This document shows positions 37,741 through 50,068 of a DNA stretch of 64,000 bases, one piece after another. The notes below the pieces were generated by a model. That model ran no database searches and had not been told where the DNA came from. It was given only the letters and a program-made list of their open reading frames with translations. Positions within the stretch are counted from its first letter, which is position 1. Each line of letters opens with the position of its first letter. This DNA is from Plecoglossus altivelis. Its lineage: Eukaryota > Chordata > Actinopteri > Osmeriformes > Plecoglossidae. The position numbers and the translations under genes were made by a program. Location of the stretch: positions 9,107,293-9,171,292 of the forward strand of contig BROE01000007.1 in assembly GCA_036571765.1 (NCBI GenBank), given 5' to 3'.

Positions 37741-40700
37741 AGCCGCTCTCATGCTGGTACAGAGCTGTTGACTGCAGAGAGAAAGCAGCCCAGACCAGGT
37801 GCAGGGGTCCTGTCTAGGGTTTGTATTCAGCACCCACACATTGACCCAACCACACAGCTAAGGTCAGAACCCATGCGGACCTACCTGCTACTCAAATCTG
37901 CCAAGTTGCATTAACCTACTCTAATGTCATCTGTCTGCTCTTGTTAGTTTATTCTGATTTAACCTGCCTTCTCCAATTAACCCATTGTAGTCTAGAACAT
38001 TTGTACTAGTTAACCTTGCCTATTCTGACAGTTCTAATTTACATTCTCTAACATGAGTTTTAGGTAAGTTTAAGTTTGCAGATTTAACCTACTAACCTCC
38101 CCTTCATATACCCTACCAACAGGCAACTAGGAATATGTATTCCATTTGATAGTGCATTTTCACAAACAGTTGAAGTTAAGCCAAGGTAGCAATTCAAGCA
38201 GTGAAAATGACAGCTTTTCAGTTTACATGTCAAAATGATCCATTAGGTAATTCCAAATGCAAGTGACTAAATGAATGAACTATTCACTTTATTTAAACTG
38301 CATGTAACAACCTTAGAATATACATTTCATGCGTCGTTGTGACCATATTCACAGCATATATTTAAATGAGCTGATGCACAAGATGAATGATAAAACCTAA
38401 ACAGCCTCTAATGGCCCTCTGATTATCAGAACATAAATGCTGTAATCGTTGCTGTCTGATGATTCTACATGTCCGTATCATATTCACATGTCCCAGGGTC
38501 TTCAACCAGCCCCCGATTTGAATTTCATGAAACAGATGACTTCAGTCAGTTGCACTCCTATTGGTTCAGAAACATATACCTTGTGTGCTCTCTCAAGCCT
38601 TGCAGGCCTGCACCATCAAAGCTTGGGCTCGTTTAGTGTGGGAAAACAGAACTTTTCTAATAACCATCGTCTCCCCTTATGGTTTTCTTGACTATTCAAC
38701 AATTCAGCTGTAACCCAGTGTAGAAGTAACAGATGTGATCCTGCCCACTCGAGCAGCTGAGTGTCGTAGCCTACGGCAGGATCAGGACGCCTACACAGGA
38801 AAACTGTGTCAGGAAGCACGCCAGATCCAGGCTTCCAAACACCAGTGAATTCAACACTCTCAACACATTGGGATTACACACACGCACGCACACGCACGTG
38901 CGCACACGCACACACATACGTACACACACACAGATAAACACACACACACACATCAACACAAACACACATCAAACACCTCTTATCAGGATTACAGACACAC
39001 ATCATCAAACACTGCGCTCTGAATAACAGATTATTTCAAACTGGGCTACAAAACAGAAAGAGATGCTCCTTTCTAAAGCGGTCTCAGTTCTCTTTAAACA
39101 TTCAATGGAACAAAATGCATCAATGCATATGAAGCCCCTCACTGATACTGTTGTAGTCTATCTTCCCAAACTGAGCAGCGACACATTACCAATGCGACCA
39201 ATAGGATCACATAGAACAAGGTCGGCTTTGTCACTAGCCTCTGTCCTTGTGATGAAATATAGATTAGCTAAAGGGGATAAGAGCCTTAAACCAAAGACAA
39301 CCCAGTTTATATGATAATGCACTTACTGTGGCCCGGCTAATAATATGACTCCTAACATTGATCATTTGGACTCAAGACTCCAAATTCAAGCTTAAGAGTC
39401 ATTAGAGATATTATTTTGTGTTCTGGGACCATCTCCCTGGAGACTCCCTGTTAGCCTCTCCACGCTCAGAGAGACCACATGCAATGCAATAGCAGGATGC
39501 CACTGCATGCTAATGGGATGATCTAAATGCAGCTCAAACCACAGATAAATCAGTCTGATTTCCCACTGACAAGGGTAACTAGGTATGATTTAGCAAGGCT
39601 GGAAGTTGAAGAATGGAGTAAGCTAAGTAGGTAGCTAGTGTTACAGCGGATGATTCTAAAACATGAGCTTATGGATAGGCTAATGGCTGGTAGGCTAACG
39701 CAGCAAGTAAGATCATTTCAGAAAGCAAACGGGTTTTTACCGGAGTAACTAATGTCAGGTTGGGAGAATCTGAGGACGGTAGTTAAAATGCATGAGTACA
39801 CCTCTAACATGAGGCCATCTGGGAAATCTCACTTAGAATTACTGCATTCAAAGCTATAACCTTGTTTGTATACACAAATAAACAAACGCACGCGTATACC
39901 TGTGCACAACCCTCTAACACACACACACATAAACAGCACCAATAACTACACGCTCACAGAAATCTCCCTCAGAACGCGTTCAGGGACCAGGCAAAAACGT
40001 AACTTCCGGAACTGTTTGGTCGAAACCGATGAAAGATTTAGTGTAACATCTTCAACAGGCAATGATCTAAATGCATAAACAATGTGACACCATTTGGTTT
40101 GGAGAGGCCTCTAAAGGGGGATCTTCAAACACTCATTCATTAAATTATATATTCAACAGGGTCTCAATGAAGCCAAACATGAATATATTCATAGAAAGTT
40201 TAGAAAAAGGTACATCTGCTTCAAACAAACACAAACCACAAACTTAATCAAATACATCCCTGGGACATCTTCTCTCCAGGAAGTTTCTTCACCCGAGCAT
40301 GACTCTGTGGCTGAATCATTTTTTCTTCTTCTAGTGGATACATGCTAGTGACCCACCCACAGAGTCATGCATTTAGTACATGACACAGTCTTAAACTTGC
40401 CAGTTCTGTCTACTTTCGCAACGCTGTCCTCAGCCCCAGAGTCAGTGAATGCCATGTTGACCACTATCACGTTCTCTTCTGACTGATCTCACCTACTGTT
40501 GGTCTGCTCTCTGCTCTCTGCTTCTCTTCCCTGCCAACATAACCACACAGGGAGGCAGCCGCAGCACTGGCCCGTGGAGCTTGTTAAGGGGTTAAGTGCC
40601 TTGCTCAATACTCTAGTTTGAACAGAAACCCACGCAAAGGATCGCGCACATGAGGCGAGACAATTTGATGGTGGAGTGTGGCTGTTGGAGAAACACAGGG

Positions 40701-42504
40701 GAGCTGTCCACTCATTTGTGGTGCTGAAATACAATACTGAAATTCAAACAGGCGGCCTATCAGTCAGACAGCACTAGTTCCTACAGGGTATCATCTCTAC
40801 AGAGCAGTGAGAGCTTCTCCCCTGCCCCCTATGCCCTCTCCACTCTGGCCCTCATATTAGCAACCCCATAATAAACAGGCTACTCCAACCCCTCTGCTCC
40901 CTCTTTAGGGAAATCTAAATCCTTTCTGCTGAATGATTGTATTCCTCGGCTCTTCGCCTGTAATGGAATTTTTTTTGCTAAACAAAGCCGGGATAATAAT
41001 GCTGAGAGCTTTTGTTTGCTCAGGAAAACGGATCCGCAGACGAACAGCAGCAGCACAGCCCACTGAGACGAAGCACTACTCTCACACTAATCTGGACGAC
41101 TCAGGCCTGAGGAGAGACGTGTGTGTGTGGGTGAGGTGTGTTTGTGAGGTGTGAGTGTGCGTGGCTGTGGTGTGTGTGTGTGTGTGAGGTGTGTGTGAAT
41201 GTATGCATGAGGGTTTATTAAAGGTACTAAGGGTATCTCCCTCATTAGTGCTTATACAGTCACTCAGGCTAATGATAGCAGATAGCGTGTTGGTGTGTGT
41301 TGGCGTGTTTGTGCATGCATGGGCAGCTGTGTCCTTCTCAACCGTTCCTGACCATCACAGACATTCAAACACAAACACACACCACACACACACACACAAA
41401 CCAACACTCATTCCTACCTGCCAGCACCAAACCCTCCACTTTCCTTCACCCAACATTCAATGGGTCTCACACAGATTAACAATAATAATAACAAACAGGT
41501 TGGATGGGGTTGGATGGGGTCGAAAGGGAATAGGGATTCTGTTTGAACTGGGGTGATGCCTCAGATGTGTAAATAGCTGAGAGTAGAATCAGAGCTCACG
41601 TCACATGCAGTCACCAGCCCAGTAAACAGAAATATTAATGACTGTTGTTGAGGAAGGCTTGACGTGACAGTCTGCTGCTCCTAGCCAGAGTTCTGGAGTA
41701 TTCACCCTCAGAGGACAGACAGGAGGAAAGATGGATCACTCAGAGAGACGTGCAGAGGAGAGGATGATGAAGTGAGTACAGGAAGTAAAGAAAGAAAATG
41801 TTGAGAAGGGGAGAGGGAGAAAGGGAAAGAAAGAAACATGGCCCAAAGCAGAGAGAAAGGAAGATGGGACTAAAAAGAGGGGTTGGAATGATGACAAGAA
41901 TAAAAGAAGATGGGGAATGGGTGGCCAGAGGAGAAAAAACCAGTGTGGACTGTTCAGCTGGCTGCCTCTCTGAAGCCATTTGTCCAAGGCAAATTACATC
42001 ACTATATCCTCCTATTGATTGAATAAATAATCTTGTTCTGGTGTTGTAAATTCACAAGGTATTTACCATTTCTCATCTTGGGTAATCTATTGTCTGCCCA
42101 CTATCGGAGAGCCAGCATGCCATTTGAGCTACTCGGGCCGTCTGCTTGTATGATTACAGAACCCAGGGGGCCCATAAGCCCAGGTCTCAACACCAGACCA
42201 GCCAATCATACGGATCGCACCGTTGCTCCTGCAGCAAATTGACCAATCAACTTCACATTCTGTTTTCCAGCACCTATGGGGTTTTGACAGGATCTGGGGA
42301 GTGACTTTCACATTCAATTAGCTGCTCTCAGCATACTGGTTTTCAGACACCTGCAAGGAAATATGATATGGACCACAGAGAACTCTGAACCCTAACCTGA
42401 CAATGGAAACCCATCTCAGCTGGTCAGTGAAGATGAGTTAAGTCTTCCTTAAATGGTGTCCCTAAATATCTCCCTCTTGAACCACCAGGATGTACTTTAA
42501 GTCA

Positions 42505-42791
42505 GGGCACCTGTGAGTTTGGATCCCTGGTAAACAGTCACAACAGGAGACCTGGGAGTTTGGATCCCTGGTAAACAGTCACAACAGGAGTCCTGTGAGT
42601 TTGGATCCCTGGTAAACAGTCACAACAGGAGACCTGGGAGTTTGGATCCCTGGTAAACAGTCACAACAGGAGACCTAGGAGTTTAGATCCCTGGTAAACA
42701 GTCACAACAGGAGACCTGGGAGTTTGGATCCCTGGTGAGCAGTCACAACAGGACACATGGGGGTTTGGATCCCTGGTAAACAGCCACATTA
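42505..42791. repeat. 41-bp minisatellite, 7 copies
   Basis: Seven copies occur at an exact 41-bp period, with tttggatccctgg (one copy tttagatcc) at 42518, 42559, 42600, 42641, 42682, 42723 and 42764. Six of seven copies carry a GGATCC site. The unit continues with ggtaaacagtcacaacagg. It is intronic. Confidence 0.97.
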
Positions 42792-43879
42792 TCATAAGAG
42801 ATCTTGGTATAGGATTAATGTAAGGATTCGATCAGCACTCCAGACAATGTGTGTGTGTGTGCTTGAGGAGTTGTGGGTTGGTGAGGGGTGGCCTCCTTCC
42901 TCTAGAATGAAGATGCTCAGGGGAGTCTCGCCTCACTACCTCCCCTTGTTCTCTGATCGTTCTCCCTCATTGGCCACCCTTCCAGCTGGGTAGCTTAGAA
43001 ACCTGCCAGGGCTTGAGATGACAGCTTCAAGATCACTTTCCTTGAAATTCATTAGCACTTTCAGGTCACAAACTCTGCAGTTAATTAAACAGTTTCTCAG
43101 TTCTGTATTCATATGGTATATTTAGTATATATGTGTACTCTATATTCACAACCAAGTTTATGTGCCTGTCATGAGAATATGGTGTTTTACAATAACGCCA
43201 CGAACAAAGATGTGTTGTTGAGGTCTGCAACAGGGCAGGAGGGAGAGGAGAAAGAGGAGAGGCGAGGAGAGGAGAGGGAAGGGGAGCACAGGAAAGGAGA
43301 GGAGGAATGTTATATCAGGCATAATAACTTCCTCTACACATGCTGTATTGACTTTCATCGATGAAGCCAGCTTAAACAGAAGCTGAAAGGTAGCGTTGCT
43401 GGGGAAAAACAGATCGATTTGGTTTTCACCTGAAAATGGACAAGGTGACCTCTGAGGAGGGCTCCCAGAGATGTGACTAGGGAAGGGTGGGGGAGGCAGT
43501 GCTGGAAATCATCTGAATGATGGGGGGCCCTGAATGACAACATCAACCTTCAGTGTAATTGGGAGCGAGGGGGGCGGGGGGGGGGGGGGGGGGGGGAAGG
43601 CGGTGCTTAATGATATGGAGGTGTGGCTGGGAGTGACAGAACAGATTTTATGATAGCCATTTAGGAATAGGAATTGTATGTGTTGGGCTTTATGTGATCA
43701 TAACTCTGAATTTTTCCATCTTTAAGTATACAAAGCTGTCTGTTGCTACAGGCATCATCTTTAGTAGGAGTAAAACCTTTTGAGCATCCTAAAGCTTCAA
43801 GAGACACTGTACAGCTCCCTTCTTGTTTCAGAGCAATATGCAATGCTATCAGGATGACTGCCTGTCTGCCAGTTAGTCT

Positions 43880-44068
43880 GCTTGTCTGTGAGCTTGCCTG
43901 CCTGCCTGCCTTCCTAGCCTACCTGCCTGCTTGCTTGGGTTCCTGCCAGCCTTCTTGTCTGTTTACCAAAGTGCCAGCCAGCCAGCCTATCTGTATCCTG
44001 CCAGCCAGCCAGCCTGCCAGCCAGCCAGCCTGCCTGCCTGCCTGCCTGCCTGCTTGTTTACCTGCCTG
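43880..44068. repeat. degenerate CTGC/CAGC tetranucleotide array
   Basis: Runs of tgcctgcctgcc and cagccagccagcc alternate with interruptions. The array sits inside an apparently open plus-strand frame rich in Leu, Pro, Ala and Cys, which I regard as an artefact. Confidence 0.85.
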
Positions 44069-45499
44069 CCATAAGAAGCATTTCCATAGGAGAAGCATGC
44101 TACCACCACCCCAGAACAGACAGTTCTATATGAGAAGACGAATGCTTAACAATGCAAAGTCATCCTGTGCTCTGCCTCTGGCAAAAGTTGCAAGCAGCAC
44201 CGCAGTCCTTCACTGTGTCAGAAAACACCTACACTCGCAGTGCCTGGAGTCCTCCAAACCCTTGAGTTGAGCAAATGAACTCCTGATAATTAGAATGTGT
44301 CAGTGTGACTAATGGTGACTCTTGGCCATGTGGACAAGCTGATTAGTTGACTCATGCATGACCTCGTCTGTAAGGTCTCATAGACAACAGTGACACAGAC
44401 AGGAAACTGCCGAGATGGTGTCAGATACTTCAATATGCATAAAAGGAATCTGAAATGATGTTTTCTATTTGCAAATGTCTAGTCTCAAAACTTGGGTGAA
44501 CATTGTCTTTACACACACAATTGAGCACGCCCAAGAGGTAGTGTCCTGGTTAGCTAGGATAGGGGTAGAGATCAGACTGCCTTCTTTTAAATCTGATTTG
44601 AAATCACTGTGGACAAGTTGAGATAAGTCAATTCCAAACTATAGGATTTCTCACTGACCTGGATAGAGGTACAATCTAGAATGCTTTCAGATTTGTTCCC
44701 TTCTACACCAGGGCCAAGCGGTACTACAGTGTGTCTCGTCCTGCCCTGTGTTTCTGTCTTGTGAGCGTATTGAAGGTGAGAGAGCAGCTGGAGGGGGATA
44801 TGGTGATGAGGCCTACGACCTGGTGAGCTGTCCTTGTCAGCAGTCTGTTGAGACACATGAGCTCATTAAAGAGAAAGATTCTCTGGCCCACTCTGGACCA
44901 CAGCACACAGCAAGCAGCACACAGAGCAGCCTTATATCACACGGACAGCCCATTGATTGTTTAATTACCACACAGACAGCAATACATATTCAGCGCCTGT
45001 CCGTATGAATCTTCCTCTCGCCGACTGGATGGTTGAACTGGATGGCTGAATTGACTGAATGTAGGTGGCTGTCTGACTGATGGACTGGCATAGCAGGTTA
45101 GCTGACTGGCTGGGTTGTAATTAATTCTATCGGCAAGGCTAGGCTAGGTTAAGCTGAACAAAGCCATGATGGTTCAAACTAAAAAAGGCTATTCCATGCT
45201 TGATTTCTCCAATAGCTTTTTTAGTGTTATGGATTTACAGTAACACTGCAGGTCTTAAACTAGGAAGACCCTTGAAACGATTGTAAACAGGGTTTCAGAG
45301 CTCTGTGTGTGTTTTCTATGTGTATCTGGTGGCATGGGATGAATGTCTTACAGAACATCTCTGTGGTCCTAATTACAACATTCAGAAAGCCTGCTCTGTT
45401 GCATAGGAGGTTATAAGGATGCCCGTAAAACGATTGAATAATAACGAACACTATCTACTTATCTACTTTTGGATAGGTTTCTGCAGGGAATGAGAGAGA

Positions 45500-45682
45500 G
45501 AAATGTACGTGTGTGCGTGTGTTTGTGTGTATGGGTGTATTTGTGAGTATGTATGTGTGTGTGTGTGTGTCTGTGTATGTGTGCATGTGTGTGTTTGTGA
45601 GTATATGTGAGTGTGTTTCTGTGGATGTGTCTGTGGATGTGAGTATGTGTAAACGTGTGTCTGTGTGTGTGTTTGTGTACAT

Positions 45683-45727
<45 letters not shown>

Positions 45728-45745
45728 TGTGTGCGTGTATCTATG
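45500..45745. repeat. GT-rich compound microsatellite
   Basis: About 245 bp of GT repeats with tgtgagtatg and tgtggatgtg variants; a pure GT core lies near 45688-45720. Confidence 0.93.
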
Positions 45746-45987
45746 CACCTGGTTCTGTGCAAGAGAGGACAGCAGCATAAGGTTGGAAAACAGACAGCAA
45801 CAGACGCAAAAGTCAGCAACCACAAATAGGCAAAGCGTCTGTATACAGTAGAAAGTAACTTTAAAGTAATAGTTTGGCATTTATGTGGTACAAAACCTTA
45901 GGAAGACCTTTCCAGCCTCTTCCCGCTCAGAGAAGTAGGAGTGAATCTGAAATTTGTTTAATGAGGCTCTCTAAAACATCGCTTTTC

Positions 45988-46039
<52 letters not shown>

Positions 46040-46544
46040 CTCTCATTTTCCACCCACACACGCGCGCACACACACACACACAGATGGCGACAGTCGTTAA
46101 AGACTTAACAAGCTGAGTCAAATACAGACTGGCAGAGTTTGTTATGTCTCCAGTCTGCTAAAAGTCAGGGAATTAAATTTGATCTGAGAGAATGACCTTC
46201 TCAGTTTAACAGTTTTGTATTTAAGTTCTCGGTAAGGCTATGGGGTTTGATATGTCACACACTGTTACAGCCAGGTTACAACTACAACACATAGGATAAT
46301 AAAATACCTTTACATGATTATACTTTATACTGTAGTATTAAAAACGTAATTACACCTACGTATACAGGTACATGAACATCAAATTCTGCACCACAAAGTC
46401 TTACATTATTTGGGGGTAATACACTAGTAAGTACAGTCTGCTAGAACACTAGTCGGTTGGGACACCTGCCAAAATGTAGCACCTAAATGCTTAAATAGTA
46501 GAGTTACAAGTAAGCTCAGGTAGTAACAGATCGTAAACATTCAC

Positions 46545-46731
46545 CTGATATTCGCCTGGGGGATACCAAGAGGGAGTTGAGGTTCCTGGAGGCAGAGACA
46601 GAGGCTGGCCTGGAGATGCTCAGGGCCATTTCATTGGTCAGTAACAGAGGCTTGTCTTGCCTCTGGAGAAGGGTCACATCATCTGGACCTGCCCACACTG
46701 TCTCCAGAGCCAAGGCATTGTTCAGGAGCAC
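46545..46731 (-). CDS. tcerg1l: tcerg1l exon, N-terminal region
   Basis: This 187-bp exon has acceptor TTCTAG|GTGCTC and donor TATCAG|GTGAAT, entering in phase 0 and leaving in phase 1. It lies 140 bp downstream of the previous exon. The product contains LALETVWAGPDDVTLLQRQD and then PLLLTNEMALSISRP, ending in a serine/arginine-rich stretch (SVSASRNLNSLLVSPRRIS). The single tryptophan near VWAGP could be a relic of a WW-like segment, but the full WW signature is absent. Codon phase and splice sites fit the gene on both sides. Confidence 0.8.
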
Positions 46732-46871
46732 CTAGAATCACACAGACACACGCCACCAGGGTGAGGAACCACCACCACTATCATATAAACCATATAAACC
46801 AACCAACCACACTTTCAGCATTTGCTAGTGTAAACTCACATGGATCACAGTGGTTACTTCATGATGTTTAC

Positions 46872-47018
46872 CTTGTAGTCGGATGCTCGTTTCTCCAGCC
46901 ATGTCTTGGCGAGGTGATGAGGCAGGGTGGAGCGATACACAGGAGGGAACACAGGAAGTAGCTCCACACTGGCCGAATGAGGCAGGCCCAGAACATGAGG
47001 CCTGGATGGCAGCTCCCA
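46872..47018 (-). CDS. tcerg1l: tcerg1l exon, N-terminal region
   Basis: This 147-bp exon (49 codons) runs phase 0 to phase 0, with acceptor TTTTAG|TGGGAG and donor TACAAG|GTAAAC. The translation contains PVFPPVYRSTLPHHLAKTWL and then EKRASDYK. It has no stop and joins the next exon in frame. Upstream it is separated by only about 0.7 kb from the putative first exon. This part of TCERG1L has no catalytic motif; its function is unknown beyond being part of a nuclear elongation/splicing-factor homologue. I am confident that it is coding because of the precise splice sites and phase consistency. Confidence 0.8.
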
Positions 47019-47715
47019 CTAAAACACACACAAGCATGAGAAAACGCACGCAGACAAAAGCTAAACACCCTGAAGCGCCAAAAACCAATACCACCAACAC
47101 ACAGGTAAAACTAATCACTGACATACACCGGACTCTCTCTCTCTCACTATCTCCCCCCTCCCTCTCTCGTACCTGTCTCTTTCACTCCCCAGCAAGAGTA
47201 AGCTCTGGCCAACAGACAAAATGCTACAGACAGAAGATATGCAAGGATCTTGCTGATTCATCTTCCAGCCACATTAAAAATCAATCACAGGCCTCTGTAA
47301 AAAGAACACTTTGCATGGCAAACATTTTTTTTTAAATCCACCTAAGCCCTCTGTCAGACCTAAGAATGGATTGAACGACAGGAACAGCAATGACTTCATC
47401 TGAAATAATCTTCTGCTCCATGATGATCAAGTCCTTTCTCTTAAACTGCCTCTTTAGATCCTTCTCACCTATCTTATTTCCCCACGCTCTCCTGCTCTCT
47501 TGCTCTCTCCTATTCTCTTTGGTCTCCTTCTTTTCTCCTATTTAATGCACCCATTCATTCTGCTAAATTTGCCCTTTCTCCTCCTACCATTCTAATATGC
47601 AATTTTCTACAGTGTGAGTGCATGTGTGTGTTCGTTGGGTCAGTGTAAGTGCTGTAAGGTTCATATTTGCATAATGATAATTAGGTAGTCAGACAGCCGT
47701 CGGAGGTGTATTTAC

Positions 47716-47994
47716 CTGGACGCTTGGAAGAGAGAAGTGAGTGATGGCGGGTTCCGCGGCCGCTGGGACCCGCATCAGAGGCAAGAAAGGATCACAGGCC
47801 AGCTGCCAGCCGGAGACAGTTTGGAGCAGCGGAGGAGGGGAGGAGATGACCACTGGAGGGGGCGCGGCAGGGGCAGAGGAAGCGATCCGACAAAGGCCCG
47901 AGGTGGTAGGAATCATCCAGACCCATGGCGGGGGTTCTCCGGTAAACTGCCACAGAGGGGGCTGGCCTTTCAGTCTCGGAACCGGGAGCATCAT
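47716..47994 (-). CDS. tcerg1l: tcerg1l putative first coding exon (proline-rich N terminus)
   Basis: This 279-bp exon encodes 93 residues, beginning with two adjacent ATG codons (47992-47994 and 47989-47991). An in-frame TAG at 48004-48006 lies just upstream, so the frame must open at these ATGs unless a splice acceptor lies at that TAG. The product is rich in proline, alanine and serine, with runs such as APAAPPP and SSPPPLL and the motif PPPWVWM. It ends at LPSVQ followed by the donor CAG|GTAAAT, phase 0. The next exon also begins in phase 0. Assignment to TCERG1L rests on its position upstream of the recognisable exons and on the proline-rich N terminus known for TCERG1-family proteins. 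The exact translation start is uncertain. Confidence 0.65.
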
Positions 47995-48105
47995 CCCAAC
48001 ATCCTACACGAGTCCGACCGATAGGACGCGGCTCTGTACGGAACATAACATAACCTAACGGTGAACTAATGACAGGATAAATATTATGAATGCTTCAACC
48101 AAACA

Positions 48106-48164
<59 letters not shown>

Positions 48165-49100
48165 TCTCTCTCTCTCTCTCACACACACAGCCACACACAC
48201 ACACACACACGTATTTCCACAGGTATCCTATGACACAGGTATGTTGTGAGGAACAGGTGAATACCGTCACTTGTCATATGTTTATCTGGTGGATGGACGA
48301 GGGGGGGTTAATTAATAATTAGAGAGATTCCGACAAATAGCTCCATAAACTGACCGTTTTCGAAGAAGATCATAAGATGGAATGTGAGACGCGAGGGACT
48401 CGCTATTCCCGGGTCTCGGATGTTTTGTAGTAAACTGATTGGTGTTTCTAATTGCACCATGTCTGAAAACATCTGTAGGCTACACCACATAATCTACATC
48501 CTTTATTGGAAATTAACATGCCTTTACAGAATGTAGACTTTTTGATAAATTAAAGCCCACTGGTAACTGCGGTTTATGAAAAGTCCTTTGCAATAATGTC
48601 CTCGAAATTGTAGGTTTGGCCGCGGGGGAAGAGCTCCGGACCCCATACAGTTCTGCAGAACGCGCACGCCGCCAAAAGGTAGATTTAAATACCATGTCAT
48701 TCGAATTTAGTTAATAATGTAGACTTTCACCAAAGGCGTAACATTGCATTCTTCACGATTGGTTACAGAGTAATATTTGATGAGAAAGTTTATGTTTAAA
48801 GGGTTTGACAAACTCACCAAGTGCGTGTTGTGAATTCCTTTAGTTGTCCTTTAATCCAACAGTATATATCCCGTTACATATTCGAAATAAGACAAATGAT
48901 AGATCCAAAGGTATACGCTCTGTAATTTTTCTTTCGTCTGTAATATTAAGAATAGTCCGACAGAGGAGCTTGTGTGCCCAGACACGGCAAAGAGGCTTGT
49001 GTGGAGGCTATGGACTCGGCGACGCAGCTCATCACAACAGTGTCAGTCCGTGAGTGGCGTTCGTCAAAAGTCGGTGGATATTTAGCATCAGCTGCGTGTC
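47995..49100 (-). promoter_or_regulatory. possible tcerg1l 5' UTR/promoter region
   Basis: This stretch immediately upstream of the putative start contains scattered CpG-rich patches. They lie around 48.00-48.05, 48.61-48.68 and 48.97-49.08 kb, and the coding exon at 47.75-47.90 kb is also CpG-rich. The rest of the window is CpG-poor. A CT/CA microsatellite interrupts it at 48.11-48.21 kb. I see no convincing TATA box. Promoter status is inferred from position and CpG content only. Confidence 0.35.
48111..48211. repeat. compound CT/CA microsatellite upstream of tcerg1l
   Basis: A CT tract, CA tract, CT tract and second CA tract lie within 100 bp, about 120-220 bp upstream of the putative tcerg1l start. 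Confidence 0.96.
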
Positions 49101-49300
49101 ATGAAGAATGTCTTAACCGTTCTCAGTCTCCTCCCATTAACGTCACCCTACGACCAGTGCACCGTTACTTGCCTGATTGCTCGCAACATCTATAGCATGA
49201 ACCACAGGCGACACGGCTGCATCTCAACACAAACAATAATCCATGGTGCGGACCTCCCCAATTCAAAGTTTTTTTAGTCGCTCACCTTGCCCGTGCAGAA

Positions 49301-49301
49301 A

Positions 49302-49353
<52 letters not shown>

Positions 49354-49367
49354 TCCCTCTCCCTCTC
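49301..49367. repeat. CT microsatellite
   Basis: About 24 CT units followed by three ctctcc units. Confidence 0.96.
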
Positions 49368-49944
49368 GGTACATACTCAGAAATGCTCACCCTCCTGATG
49401 GATTTCCTTGGTTGGTGGAGGTGGTCGGGGAGTATTGACACGTAAAATACATTTGCAATGGCACACAGAAAGCCCTGGTTAAAACTGAAATCGCGCGAAA
49501 CCCGAGACGTTTTTTGGGTTGTACTATTATTTCGCGCCTTCTTATTAACTGAAGAGAATGAACTTTCCATGCATGGAGGGATAGTCGGAACTTAACTGAA
49601 AGAAAACACCTTTTACTTTAAAATAGCTTACAACCTATTTGGTGCAGGTATAGCGAGCCGTGCATTGATTCTGGTTTAGAAACGACCACGACCTACAGGA
49701 CGGTGGCACTGTCATATAAGTATGGTATTACAGTCTTTTTATTTTACACCGCTAGAGGGAACATTTAATGTAACAGTGAGTCAGATCACAAATGGCCCTG
49801 ACCTTGCTTTCTACCAACTCTGTTGTTCTTTAAACTGTCATTATAGCTATATAAAAGCAATGCACATAAACCAATTAAGGATTAAGTAGTTTAAAAGATG
49901 ATGTTGTTTGAAATACTGTACAATAAACACTGGACATAAAATGA

Positions 49945-49963
49945 GGAGACAGACAGACAGACC

Positions 49964-49994
<31 letters not shown>

Positions 49995-50007
49995 CAACCG
50001 ACCGACC

Positions 50008-50046
<39 letters not shown>

Positions 50047-50068
50047 TGACAGACCGACCGACCGACAA
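49945..50068. repeat. GACA/GACC tetranucleotide array
   Basis: About 120 bp of gacagacagaca with patches of gaccgaccgacc interrupt otherwise unique sequence. Open frames on both strands come from the repeat. Confidence 0.95.

Larger units (their letters stand above)
37244..46544 (-). other. tcerg1l intron, about 9.3 kb
   Basis: This is an intron of phase 1 between the exons at 46545-46731 and 37022-37243. It holds a GGA-rich purine tract (37.57-37.74 kb), the 41-bp minisatellite at 42.5 kb, a CTGC/CAGC tetranucleotide array at 43.88-44.06 kb, a G-homopolymer at 43.58 kb, a GT-rich array at 45.5-45.74 kb and a CT repeat at 45.99-46.04 kb. No other gene is supported in it. Confidence 0.7.
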
